The notes: a model not told the origin generated them from the sequence alone. Numbered from the stretch's first letter, positions 25,179 to 36,972 are shown. The stretch is DNA of 64,000 bases from Dromaius novaehollandiae (GCF_036370855.1 NC_088099.1:89777820-89841819), one strand, 5' to 3'. Program-made: numbers and translations.

Positions 25179-28076
25179 AGAGAATTTGAGACTTTAAAGC
25201 TTTAATGGATGAGCCGCTATAGCGTCACTGTAAGGTAGCAAGTTAGAATGACTCCTCATGTAAGTTAGAATACAAAAAAATGCAAAGAGCTGAAAAGAAT
25301 TTTCCAAGGTTAAGAAATAATACCTTGAAACATACAGAGTTAAGGTCTGAATGTCCTTTGTCGTGATACAGAGGTAAAAGCACAAGACCACGATTTATTT
25401 ACTTGCATTAATGCCTAGGGAGCACAGCCATGGATGAAGACTCTACTGTGTTAGGTACTACGCAAACATAGATCTGGTCCTTATCCTTACAAGCACATTG
25501 TATTTTCTTTCGTTCTTCCTTTTTTTTTCCCTTACCGAGATAGTGAGGCACTCTTCTTACAACAAAACCTCTATTAAATATCTATCATAACTGTACCTAT
25601 TTTTCAAGAGCTGCAAACGCCTCCTGACAAGAATTTTTTTTTGTCCTACACTATAGCTACTAGTCCCAAAATTGTTGTGCTGTGTGCATAAATTAAAAAA
25701 ACCCTGCAACTTTTTAAACATCAGTAGGACATACCTATGTACAAATAGGTGTAAATGGCTCAAGAAGTTCTATAAGCTGTCTGCATAATGAAAAATGTGT
25801 CCACATGTTTTTCATTTCATGTGTGAAATGTGTTTTTCATTTCATTGATTAAATATGTTTGGTTTTAATTTACATAATCAGTTATTCAAGGAATCCTTCA
25901 CCTCTAGTAAAAGAACAATATAGCATTATTTATATTATCTTCATTTAGGTCACTCTTCGTTTGATGCAAAACCTATTGAAGACAATTGAAAAGACTTCAA
26001 TTGCCATCAACTGGCTTTAAAGTTAGCCTCTTAAACATGTGTCTGCTACTTTCCATGTTCTTTTGTGGGTATGGTAAATGATGTACCATTTTGCTCAGTG
26101 CTTGCTCAAGCTAGAATGGATCTGGCATACTTTCAAAATTCATCCCACAGTGAGTATCAGAACAAATTTTTCTACTTGTGTTTGAATTGTGCTCAGTATT
26201 AGTTACACTACTTAAAGTTTCAGACATGAGATGTTGTAACTGGAAGACTCAAAAGTCACAAGTGTCATTTTCCATCTCATGCTCTATCTCAGCCATTTGT
26301 TTTTGCTAGCCATGAACTCATTAAGAACTGAATTACCCAGAGCAGGAAAACAATCCTGACTGACCTCAATAGCAATGATATGGTAGCAATCACCTGTAAA
26401 ATACCGACATGAAAATTTAAAACACTGGAGACTGCATTTACCAAAGATAGGCACGTTAATATTCTTTTGGGACATTAATTCCAGATGATACAATGGTGAC
26501 AATAACATTCAAATAAGAAGGAAAAACAGACCTATTATATTTGAAATTCATCTCCAAATGTGGTCAAACATTAAAAATATTAGTTATTTCTTGTACCTAA
26601 TGATTAGGTATAGAGGTGAATAGTACCGAAATCATTCAAGCTTTAATTTCTAATCCAGCTTGTACCTGGCTAGGCAGCATCAGAAAGATCAGAGAAAAAC
26701 AGTCATTAGCTCTTTTCCTAATGTATGCCAAGGGTTATATCATAATATCCTTAAGAGGGGGGCCCTCAGTTGTGCACCTTCACAGAAACAAGAAGGAAAC
26801 CCAAGAGGCAGTCTCCATGCTCTCCCTGAGTAATTGCAGCTCAGCTTCCAGAGTGGTGTGTAGGAGTACACTCGTGGACCCTATGCCTTACATCATCTAC
26901 TGAGGGCTTTTGCCCCAAAGCTGAAACAGTGCTAGCTACAGTGTACTATGTGGTAACATTTTTTCCCCTCCTTTGGAGATGTATGTTGTGGTGACAATAC
27001 CCTATTTAATCTCAATTTAACACTGTTTTCTCTCTATGAGTTTATAAAGATAAGGAAGCACCTAGGTGAATAGAAAGTTTCTTTCTCTGGCATTTCTTTC
27101 TGGAACACAGCTTCAGTGCTACTGTGTTGTTTCCAAGCAGCTAAGGCCCTGGCTGTCAATTTTGAGTCACTGAAATTTAAATGAGCCAGCCAAGTCCTGG
27201 AAATCATGTTTTAAGTCAGTTAGAGAACTGCAAGACTGAAAGTGCCTTTAAAGCCTGTCAAGCCTAAGAAGTAGGGTAAAGTCATGTTTTAAATACAATA
27301 GGTTCAACAGATTTTTGTGTTCTAAAAGTTTTATGTGCATCTATTATTTATAGCCATTTAACCTGTTATTAATATTGAAGACTAATGGAAACCATAGTAT
27401 AGTTCACTTTTTCCACTAATTAAAGATTTAATTTTTTGAAAGGAAGAAAGCAATGCTAATGCTAATTGTTACAGTTCAAAGTGTTTTGAGATGGAGACAG
27501 AATAAATGAGTAGGCATGTTTTGCTTCAGAACAGAGAGTTGCCAACAGATTGTTCAATTAATTGGCCATGTAGCCTCAAATCAGACAGCTTCAATATTTA
27601 CTATCTACAGATAGCAAAAGCATGCTGTTATTGAGTATGTCTGTCCTTTCACCCTGAGAATGATCTCAAGACTATATCTGTTATCACACAGACATCAAAC
27701 CTAGAAGTACTGGCATGAGGAGCACACAGTTTCCTCATGCCCCAGTGCACATTTTAGGATGTCATTACTAATGTGTTAAGTGTCTTACTGTGTCTCCAGA
27801 CTGTGCTCAGCACTCTGGTATGTTTGCAGAGACTGCCTAAATGAAGCCAGTTGGATGTAAGGCAGATAAATGTGGGAAGACCCCATGTTCACAGATGCAC
27901 TAAGAGCTGCTCTTTAACAGACCACTCTTCTGAAGTGGTCCTCGCATTGGGTACATGTGTTGTGCATCACAATGAAAGATGAACACCAGGAAAATGAACA
28001 TAAGGAGAAGATAATGACCCAAGTGGAGGAAATTCATACAAAATAAGGATAAGCACAAACACATACACAAAAAAAA

Positions 28077-28098
28077 GGGTGGGGTGGGTGGAGTGGGG
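28077..28098 (+). other. G-quadruplex-type motif
   Basis: Four G runs of three or more with loops of 1, 1 and 6 bases: GGG-T-GGGG-T-GGG-TGGAGT-GGGG. This fits the standard G-quadruplex pattern. It lies in a purine-rich stretch with no recognisable promoter, so any role is unknown. Confidence 0.75.
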
Positions 28099-30238
28099 AG
28101 AGAAAGGGATAAAAAAAGAGGAAACACTTCCAGTGGGACAGAAGGAAAATGCAAGTAAGGCACTGAGCTATTAGGCATTAAAATGGAAGTGAGAACATCA
28201 GCTCATGGGCAAAGAAACTGTAGCTAAAGAAAACGAAGTAGGTCTGAGAGCAAAATTAGGATAGGGCTCTAAAAAGAAAGTTGCTAAAATTCTGATTGAT
28301 GTCTTCAAAAAGGACTGACAGTATAAAAATGCCTCAAGCCAGAGATCTAATTGCCCTCTTATTTTTAAGCCTCGTTACAAATTCACCATTTGAATTATGG
28401 CAAGTAGGTACTTCTTGAACTCTCTTTTTTTAAAAAATTAAAGAAGGAAACTGAAAAATTCCTTCAGAAACATTGCATAGAAAAAATGCCACACTTTTCA
28501 ACAGTATGTGTGTTCAAATATTTGTACTGTTATTTTCTACCAATACTGACTTTGGGGAGGGAGTTTTATCTGCATATATGCCATATATTTGATGGGATTT
28601 TCATACAGGACTCTCTAAAGATATGGTCTATAGGAATACAGCACAGTTTGCAAGGACTCAGGAGGAATCATCCTGTTTCAGGAAGGTAAAATTATTTTAG
28701 ATTATGTGTATACTGCTGTGGTAGCTACTCATCATGCAGCTTCAGCATTGCAGAGCAAAAGGGCTCAAGTCAACTGCTATGACAGTTTGAGGGACAGAAT
28801 ACAAGTTCACTGTGTGCTCAAGTTTCCTTGCCTGGAGAGAGAGAGTTTTTCCAGATTCAAATGAAAGTGCAAGTCAAAGATGTACCAAGGCACACACAGA
28901 CAGAGTCATGGGCTCACTCCAAGCTCAGGACTCAAAATAATGTGAAAGTACACCTGCAGTCTTTGCATTTTCAGGTACTTTATTATTGCTGGAATAATTA
29001 CATTCTTAAAGGATATTTTGTCTCAACCTAACTTAACCACCAGCCTTTTAGCTTCCTACAATAGACTCTAGTGGTTGGGTTTTTTCCAACAGAAAGTTGT
29101 ACAGAAGACTTTGTATGTGCCACCACAAGCAAGTAAAAACTCCTCTGATTTCTTTTCATTTCACTATTTTTGTGTGTTTGCTGCCGCTGACTTCAGGACA
29201 TGGGGAGGGAGGAAGGGAGAGGCATGCAATGAGGAACCTCAGTAACAAGTCTTGCTCACCTTTGTTCTTTTATTCCTCATCTGCAGTCATCTATTCTTTT
29301 GAAAGTAGATTTCTGTATATCAGATTATTCCTCTGTGTCTCATCTAACTATAATCACATTTCTTGTCCCAAAAGGCTTTTTTCTAATCCTTTATTTTTCC
29401 CCAGTATTTATTAAAGTATTTCATAAGCTTTTTGGGGGTGGTGGGGTGGCAAGACAAACACTAATTTTCATGTGTTCCTGTGATGAAAGCTACTTGTTAT
29501 CTATTTATATATGACGAAAGTCTATTGTAAAATAATTCATCTCACAATTTCTGTGAGCCACACTTACTGCTATGGAATACCCCCTTTTCCACTCTCTCAG
29601 TTTTTATTGGGATACTGAGGGAAGACTCTCTATCTGAGAATCATTTCCACAGAGTGAATTGATGTCCTTTGATCTCTGATACAAGATGAGAAAACATCTC
29701 ACGGTTCTGAGGCTGTATTTCTTGGGATGGAAGGAAGATCATCTCTGTAGCTTTGTTCTCAACTCTGAGAGATGCACACATTTTAGAAAATATTTTTTCT
29801 CATTGTATCTAACTTATATTTTCTTTATTACAGGCATTTCTCATTACTTTTAAATACTGGGTTAATAAATTATTAGTATCTACAGATTGCTGCTGTAAGT
29901 CTTGATTCCTCATAGACATTACCCTAAATCATCAAACAAACAGCCTTTAATTCTAAACTTATTCATTTTTTATATTTAAAAGACTTATGTTTAGTCTAAA
30001 GGCCTATTCCATATGTTGGTCTGTTCTCCAACTTCATTAATGAATGGAAGTAAGAACTTGTGTGATCAAATTAACTGCATTAATTGACCAGAAAAAAAGA
30101 AAACATTGTGTCATTCTTAATAGCAAAAGTAAAGGAGAAGCCAAGGAAATATTAATTCCTAACTAATTCTGATACAACTGATTTAGGCAGTTTAATTTAA
30201 AATCCAAGAAAAATATCTGCCCTATTTATAGAATACAT

Positions 30239-31001
30239 CAGTAGCAAAAAGAAGACTAGGGGAAATGAATGCCCACTGCTGAGTGGGGCAGGGGCTCTGG
30301 TGACAAAGGATACAGAAAAGGCAGAGAGACTGAATGACACCTTTGCTTCAGACTCTCCTGGGAAGACCGGCCCTCAGGAATCCCAGGCCCTGGGATTTCA
30401 CCCAGCGTGAAAGTCTGGAGAAAGGAAGACTTCCTCTTAGTGGAGGAGGATTGGGTTAAGGAACATTTGACCAAATTGGACAAGCACGAGACCATGGGCT
30501 CTGACCGGACACAGCCACAAGGGCTGAGGCAGCTGGCTGATGTCATTGCAAGGCCACTCTCAAGCATCTTGGAAAGGTTGTGGTGATCGGGAGAGGTGCC
30601 TGAGGACTGGAAGACAGCAAATGCCACTCCAGTCTTCCCAAAAGACAAGAAGGAGTACCCAGGGAACTACAGGCCAGCCAGCCTCTCCTCGATCCCTGGG
30701 AAGGTGATGGAGCAGCTCATCCTGCATCCCCTTTTCAAGCACAGGAAGGACAGGAAGGTGATTGGGAGTAGTCAGCATGGATTCACAAAGCAGAAATCAT
30801 GCTTAACCAACCTGATAGCCTTCTGTGATAATCCTGTCATAGAAGACTGTCTGGGTAGATGAGGGGAGAGAAGTGGATGTTGTCTCCCTGGACTTCAGCA
30901 AGGCTTTCGACACTGTCTCCCATAACATCCTCATAGGTAAGCTCAGGAAGTGTGGGTTAGATGAGTGAACAGTGAGGTGGGTTGAGAACTGGCTGAATGG
31001 C
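30239..31001 (+). mobile_element. CR1 LINE copy 3, 5' part (interrupted by a solo LTR)
   Basis: A 5'-truncated CR1 begins near 30239 within the ORF2 linker. The frame at 30596-30862 reads PEDWKTAN...PGNYRPASLS...SQHGFTKQKSCLTNL, which is typical CR1 reverse transcriptase. It is preceded in frame by a TGA at 30584-30586 and followed by a frame change, after which the catalytic block LDFSKAFD is still readable near 30888-30911 in another frame. The copy is cut at 31001 by the LTR; its last six bases, AATGGC (30996-31001), are repeated beyond the LTR at 32121-32126, where CR1 resumes without loss. Bases 30273-30770 match copy 1 almost perfectly in inverted orientation. Confidence 0.96.
30996..31001. 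repeat. Target-site duplication of LTR A, left copy (AATGGC)
   Basis: The six bases before the LTR reappear at 32121-32126 after it. Removing the LTR and one copy restores a continuous CR1 sequence here that aligns with copy 2 near 21958-21993. Six-base duplications are typical of alpha/beta-type (class II) retroviral integrases. Confidence 0.93.
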
Positions 31002-31101
31002 TGTCCCGATCCAATATCGGGGGGGGGGGGGGGTGTTCATTACGATCCCAAGGATGAGATTAAGACCCCAAAACCGGTCAAATATCGTACAACCTTTTAA
31101 C

Positions 31102-31107
31102 TTTATT
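31102..31107 (-). terminator. Polyadenylation signal of LTR A
   Basis: AATAAA on the minus strand, 100 bases before the LTR end at 31002. The same signal is at the same place in LTR B (38589-38594). It sets the orientation of the LTR and would lie near the R/U5 border. Confidence 0.65.
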
Positions 31108-31231
31108 TTCCATGAAGTGGGGAAAAAAAGGTGGGGGGAGAAGGCAAAGGGGAGGCGAAGGGAAGAGAGAGAAAGAGATATCACCACCCATGGATCCAGC
31201 GGCGTCCTGTTGGTCCTCTTCACCCTGGGTG

Positions 31232-31372
31232 TAAATTTTAGTGATGCGCGTGCAGTAATTACAACTTGAGCAGGGTCCGACCCTAGGTTCCCGCTGAAAA
31301 GTTCGGAGCTAAATCAAGGCAAATTAAATAAATAAATTGTAATGACACGCGTGCAGTAGTTACAGCTTGAGT
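31232..31372. repeat. Internal direct repeat in LTR A (about 40 bp, period 101)
   Basis: A 40-base block at 31232-31271 recurs at 31333-31372 with about eight changes; both carry a conserved CGCGTGCAGTA core. The same pair is present in LTR B (38302-38449 region). Repeated blocks in LTRs often hold transcription-factor sites, but none is identified here. Confidence 0.8.
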
Positions 31373-31647
31373 TGGGTGCCTCCGAAGAGGGACCCCGAAC
31401 AAAGAAACTCCTGGGCAATTATAGCTTTTTCAAATTAAGTTTCCCACCCCTCACGCGGTAGTTCAGACCAATAGTAATTTTTAGGTCTGGGGTCTCCTGC
31501 TCCTTATTGGGTCTCATCGTTGTTCCTAGGCAGGCTGTTTTTCTCCCTTATCTTTACTGTTGCGGTTTCTGCTGACAGATGTGTTTTGATTCCTTGGGTT
31601 CCACCCTTGTCTCTCAAGGCACAAATACAAAGAGGTGTTGTTCCAGC

Positions 31648-31778
31648 AATTAGCACTGCCCCAGCAGTGACAGTAGGTGTTATCTTCCAAGGTCCTGAAG
31701 AAGAGGATATAATCCAGACCCCCCCCTTAATTAACACTGTTTCAGCAGTGAGGGGAGGCTTTGTTTCCCAGGGTCCTG
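31648..31778. repeat. Internal tandem duplication in LTR A (about 50 bp, period 81)
   Basis: The segment 31648-31697 resembles 31729-31778: both begin AATTA(G/A)CACTG, contain CAGCAGTGA and end GGTCCTG. The duplication is old compared with the LTR insertions because both LTRs carry it identically. Confidence 0.75.
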
Positions 31779-32120
31779 GCGCCCAAGCAGGCCTTATTTC
31801 AAAGCCTTCACATCCTCCCTCCTGGAGTGTGAAGCATAGGAATGCAAACTGCTTGTAACTCCCTTATCTTTCCAGCCTGCACCAGCTCTGGGGCCCTTTC
31901 TCACTGAACTAGGGCCAGGTCCCAAAGTCTCTGCCGGATCGTGCCCTGGTTCAGCGCAGGCTCAGTGTGTCCTGGGTGGTCACAGGGAGACCGTTTCGGG
32001 GGTCGCAGCAGCTCAGTCCTGTTTCCGCCGGGAACAGATGGCTTGTTCGGGGTTATGGTTTGCTTGCACCTTATGTACCAAGAAATGTTTAAGGCAAAGG
32101 TTCACTCATCTGTCCACCAC

Positions 32121-33018
32121 AATGGCAGAGCTCAAACAGTTGTGATCAGTGGCACCTGGAGACGCCTGGAGGAGAGGTGCTGGAGGCCTGTAGCTAGCGA
32201 TGTACCTCAGGGGTCAAGAATGGGTCCAATACTGCTTAACCTATGTGTCAATGACTTTTACAATGGGGCAGAGTGCACCCTCAGCAAGTTTGAAGGTGTT
32301 ACCAAACTGGGAGGAGTGGCTGATACAGCTGAGGGCTGTGCTGCCATTCAGAGGGACCTCAACAGGCTGCAGAGATGGGCAGAGAGGAACCTCATGAAGT
32401 TCAACAAAGGCAAGTGCAGGGTCCTGCACCTAATGAGGGAGGAAGAACCCCCTGCACCAGGACAGTCTGGGGGCTGACCTGCTGGAAAGCAGCCCTGTGG
32501 AGAAGGACCTGGGAGTCCTGATGGACAACAAGTTGACCATGAACCAGCAATGTGCCCTTGTGGCCAAGAAGGCCGATGGTCTCCTGGGCTGCATCAGGCA
32601 GAGCATTGCCAGTAGGTGGAGGGAGGTGATTCCTCCCTTCTGCTCAGCCCTGGCGAGGCCCCACCTGGAGTGCTGGGTTCAGTTCTGAGCTCCTCAGCAC
32701 AAGAGAGAGATGGAGTTACTGGTACAAGTCTAGTCTCTTCTCAGTCGTGCCCAGTGACAGGATACTTGGCTATGGTCACAAACTGAAACACAGATAATTC
32801 TGTCTGAATCTAAGACAAAATGTTTTTTCGTGTCAGGGTGACTGAGCACTGGAGCAGACTTTCCAGAGCAGTTGTGGAGCCTCCACTCTTGGAGATTTTC
32901 AAAAGCTGTGTGGCCAGCTTCCTGAGTATCCTCTTCTAGGTGACCTTGCTTCAGCAAGGGGGTTGGACTGGATGATCTCTAAAGGTCCTTTCCAACTTCA
33001 ACCATTCTGTTATTTCTT
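32121..33018 (+). mobile_element. CR1 LINE copy 3, 3' part (after the LTR)
   Basis: CR1 resumes with AATGGC (32121-32126, the right target duplication) and continues through VPQGSRMGPILLNL, a ruined catalytic box (FADD changed to FEGV at 32289-32300), [12 protein letters not shown] and [11 protein letters not shown] to the CR1 3' end (GGTTGGACTGGATGATCTC near 32961). It shares with copy 2 the frameshift after PAPGQSGG and the TGA at 32686-32688. About 160 bases present in copy 2 are missing at roughly 32723-32730, an internal deletion. The 3' end, with its short terminal repeats, is near 33010-33020. Confidence 0.95.
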
Positions 33019-33139
33019 GATACTGGAACAAATATTCAAACTGTTTTAAGTACGTAAAATATATCTAGGAAGCACATAATTGCCTAAAAGGATAGTCCAG
33101 GTATAAGTTATCACCCACCTATTTGGTTTCCTCTGTGAC

Positions 33140-33240
33140 AGGATTCCAGGCCTCATGGGTAAGGGAAAAAAGTAGATGCTGCATTTATCTTGAGTTTAGT
33201 AAGGCTTTTAATACTGTCTTTAGTCATCGTTATTAATTTT
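33140..33240 (+). mobile_element. Worn CR1 fragment
   Basis: A short degenerate piece reads like the CR1 block encoding VDVVYLDFSKAFDTVS: GTAGATGCTGCATTTATCTT then TAGTAAGGCTTTTAATACTG, near 33171-33216. It is far more diverged than the adjacent copy 3 and belongs to the part of CR1 that copy 3 carries upstream of its LTR, so it is a separate older insertion rather than the tail of copy 3. Confidence 0.6.
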
Positions 33241-34037
33241 AGACACAGTAATGAGTGTATAAATTATGTGGCACGGAGCATCAGTCCTTTTGTCCTTTCC
33301 TCCGTTGGGAGATGATGAGAGAGAGATCAAACCACCTATGGCAGATGTTTGTCATGACACTTCATGCACTATTGAATGACACTTGGTTATGATGGTGATA
33401 CGGCAGCATAAGAATATGGAGTGCAACGGAAAGGTAGACTAGAGTTAGAATAGAGGTAAAATTTGTGTTTCATATGATTTTTTTAATGTGGATTGATGGC
33501 TAAAGAAACACTTTAAGACACTTTCAACGATGAGAATGTAGAAATATATTAGATGCTGATATACATTTTCATGCAGTATCCAAGTGTTAGTGTGTTACAC
33601 AGGCTTCCAAACACAGCTGACAGCACTTTTGTTGTCACCCAGTGAGTGGGACCACTAATCACATAACAGACAAATCTCTACCGAGAATATAACTAGAAAA
33701 TTTCTGAAGAAACTGAAATACAGAGAGAGATTTCAACAATGCCAAGAAAAAAAAAGAAAAGTAAGTTTCTTTTAGAGCCTTTGGCACACCTGTAAGTGCA
33801 TAAATAAGACTTTGATGAATAAGAGGTATTTGGACAGAGATGCCTCTGGCTTTTCCATTAAACCTTCTCATTCACATATCTCACTCTGTAGGAGCAGCCA
33901 ATCTCAGGAGGGCACAGTGTGCAGTCACAAGCAGTAGAAAACTCAAAATGCAAAAGTGCAGACCTGAAACAGTGAGATGAAGGGATGAGGTTACTGAGTT
34001 CCTTTCACCAAAAACCAGCAAAGGAACTCCATAGTCT

Positions 34038-34073
34038 GAGAAAGAAAGGAAAAGGAAGGAGAAGGAAAAGGAA
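34038..34073. repeat. 36-bp homopurine tract
   Basis: An uninterrupted A/G tract built of GGAAAAGGAAGGAGAAGG-like units. Homopurine tracts can form triplex structures; no function is shown. Confidence 0.85.
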
Positions 34074-36946
34074 CCCCATGGAATGGGTTAGTCTTGTAAT
34101 GTAGAAGACAGAATTATTTTTCCTCCATATGTTGGTATTATACTCAAAAACAGACAGATAGATGAATCTGGTTTGCTTCTGTAATTAATTCTGACTAGAA
34201 AAATATCTGGACAGGGTGTATCCTTAAATTCTAGGTATTAGATACAGTAAATACTAAAATACATAACTATACTGAAGCTGTGAATTAAGAACTGTGAATT
34301 AACACACCGAACTAAAGAGAAGAGAAATCTCAGTCCAGGTTAAGCTATCCCATGAGTTTTGCAGATGGTAGACACCTAAGGAGTTATAAAAGCAAACACT
34401 AAGAGATGAATAATAGTTATAAACTACTACAAACTGACTTTTAGCCTTTTTTTTCCTTTTTATCAGTTTTTTATTATTTGTTTTAGGGAGCTAACAGCTG
34501 TGTGAAGATAGCTATGCAAAGTAGGCTATGGCAGAACTTTTTTTCATTATTATTTTTTACCATGAGTACATGTACTCAGAGAAAAGATTTGAGCGTAACT
34601 GACACAACACAGGGAGAGAAACACTAGCAGGAAAAGGATGGCTCACTAGTATCCATGCCCAGGCAGAACAGTATGGTAGATTTGTTTGAATCTGCTTTCT
34701 AAACTTATGGATAACATTGGAAACCCTTGCTCCCATAGGAAATCTGGGAGCTGTGGGAAGAAAGGGGAATTCAATTATGAAGAGATGATCCAGTTCTTAC
34801 TTGTAAAAAGTTTCACTAGTCTAGGTAGAGTTAAATAAAATAGTCTAAAACCCATCCAGAAAAAAGCCAAATAAGTCTGCTATGTAAAAATGCAATGGAA
34901 ATAGTGTCCAGGCATATTCTCATAAGGGCTGACACTATTTAATTAGCAGAAAACTCCTGTATGCAGCTGAGGCTTTATTGCATTCCCATAGGCAAAAATG
35001 AAAAGCATAACAAAGCAACACATATTCTCAAAGGGTCCATAGGACAGTAGATTTTATGACTTTGAGGCATGCAATTACATTCAGTAAAAATAAATAATGG
35101 ATCTTCACTCAAGAAAATAGGACAAATTTAAATTTCTGCTGGAAATGTCATTCTTCACCATAAAAATAACCCATGTTTTATTGGATGATATGTTCACAAT
35201 GGACTCACAGAGATTATGCAGTTGTACAGTAGTGGTTTCTCAAAACCAGCAAAAGAAAACATGGTGGTAGTTATTTCAATTGCACATGGTGCTTAAATTA
35301 CTGTGTAAAATAATGCTATTTAGAAACATGAGAATAGTCTTGCCAGGTGTTAGATGGCCTGCATAGCATTACTTAAGTGTTTACAAATTACTCTGGAATA
35401 CACCACTTTTGGGGTTTGATTCTGATTCAGATCTGCAATCCAGCATAGATTGGTATGTGTTTCTAAGCAAATGAAGTAGAAATGCAAGCATGTATGTATT
35501 TGAGTACATATGGAGGGGTTCAGGGATTCACGATTGGTTTTAACATATGATAGTTTTAACATAATCCATTTGCCACTGTCTATATCTAAAAAAATAGAAA
35601 ACATAGCTATTAAAATCTACTGTTACTCTTCAAGGAGCAAATATTTGTTTATGTAAAAACTGCTTCACCTTCTGTTTATTTACTTATTTCTAGTATAATG
35701 ATTCATAACTCCTGATCTGTTTTTTCTGGTTTACCTCATTGTTACAAAAATAAACTAAACCCTTGAAAAACACAAAAAAGGAAAGCTTGCCTTTTCGTAC
35801 CTGGCAGAATCCTCCCAGAGGGTTCAAAGTGTGCCAGGTGTGTGGGCTGAGCACATGGCACTCTGGCAGTTTGAGAGTAATGTGATACCCTCCGGGATCT
35901 AGCACAAGAAAGAAGAAACACATTGGTCTTGAGGCTGCTCTAAACTGTTCACTGGTCAAACTAGTCCTCAGCATCTTAAGGAGCCTCCTAAACGGTGCCA
36001 AATCTGAGTTCTGTTCTCCTCCTGCCTCTCCAGTGTCTTTCTCTCTGCTAAGAAGAGTACTGACACTATGGCAGTATGTTTGTCACTTCATCAAGGCAAT
36101 TGATCTGTGGACTGTGCTCATTTTAACCCTTTTAGCTTTCATAACGATTTAATGAATTATTTTATTCATGCACATAGAAAGTTACACTGATTTAGATCTG
36201 CCTTACCCGTGTCTGACATTTCTGATGTCAAAGCAATAACGTAATTTGCCTATTAAAAATTGCACCTAAGATTGTTCCAAAAAAGTATTAGCAATATAGT
36301 GTGCTTAATCTTAAATAGCAGATTTTCAGCTATTTGTATATAAATATCTAAACTCTGTGTAACACAGTTATAGCTGTGTTTCAAGCACATCCTGAAAATA
36401 AAACAAAAATTCTGCTGGTGACTTAAATAGGCATCCATACAGAAAAACACACCAAATTATTGCTTTCACTGATTGATCTTTAATATCAATTTTAAAGGTG
36501 AAACTTCTCTCTGTGCAAGTGCACAGACGTCTGAAAACTCAACATTTGACCTTGCTTACTTGTTTGTCTGTGGATTTTTACATGTGCAAGGAGGGCACTA
36601 ACAGTTTTATGTGTGAACATCTATCATTCAAACAACACTCTAGTGTATAGCAAAAGTAAATGCACAAATGACTGAGAAAACACACCCCCAAAATGATGGC
36701 CCTTACTAGTCAACAACCTATTTGCACAGTATTTGAAGTCTGAGCTAAGAATGTTTCCTTTTTTTCTTTTCAGTGGAGTTATAAACAATTGAAAACAGAG
36801 GTTTATAAAGGAAACGACAGCAAACCTGCATTTATAGTATAGCAGCATAAATGACATTACTAAAACACAGCAAAAGCTAGATGAAATAAAATATACTAAA
36901 TTATTCTTGGAAATGAGTGCAAACAGCTTTATTTTAAACAACAAAC

Positions 36947-36972
36947 TAAATAAATAAATAAATAAATAAATA
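36947..36972. repeat. (TAAA)n microsatellite
   Basis: About six tandem TAAA units. Confidence 0.95.

Larger units (their letters stand above)
22986..30238. other. Unique AT-rich sequence, no gene seen
   Basis: No gene is supported. It contains a TA/TG/CA-rich microsatellite at 25078-25178, a short duplicated TTTTTCATTTCAT motif near 25805-25845 and a G-quadruplex-type motif at 28077-28098. Open frames are below about 110 codons and unrecognised; the minus frame at 28178-27900 is largely a translation of the purine-rich tract there. Confidence 0.6.
31002..32119 (-). mobile_element. Solo LTR A of an endogenous retrovirus (inserted in CR1 copy 3)
   Basis: A 1118-bp element with TG...CA termini and no internal viral genes, flanked by a 6-bp target duplication: a solo LTR left by recombination between the two LTRs of a provirus. 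Orientation is inferred from a polyadenylation signal read on the minus strand (complement of 31102-31107), about 100 bases from the terminus at 31002. A 15-G run follows TATC near that terminus. The element is close to LTR B (37560-38696), with roughly three substitutions over the last kilobase, so both are young. One extra base, C at 32120, lies between the CA terminus and the right duplication. Its U3 contains two internal duplications. I cannot name the family from memory; class II (ERVK-like or alpharetrovirus-like) is inferred from the 6-bp duplication only. Confidence 0.9.

Noticed and set aside
27900..28178. 92-codon minus-strand frame
   Set aside because: Its P/L/F-rich product is a translation of the purine-rich, G-rich tract on the other strand.
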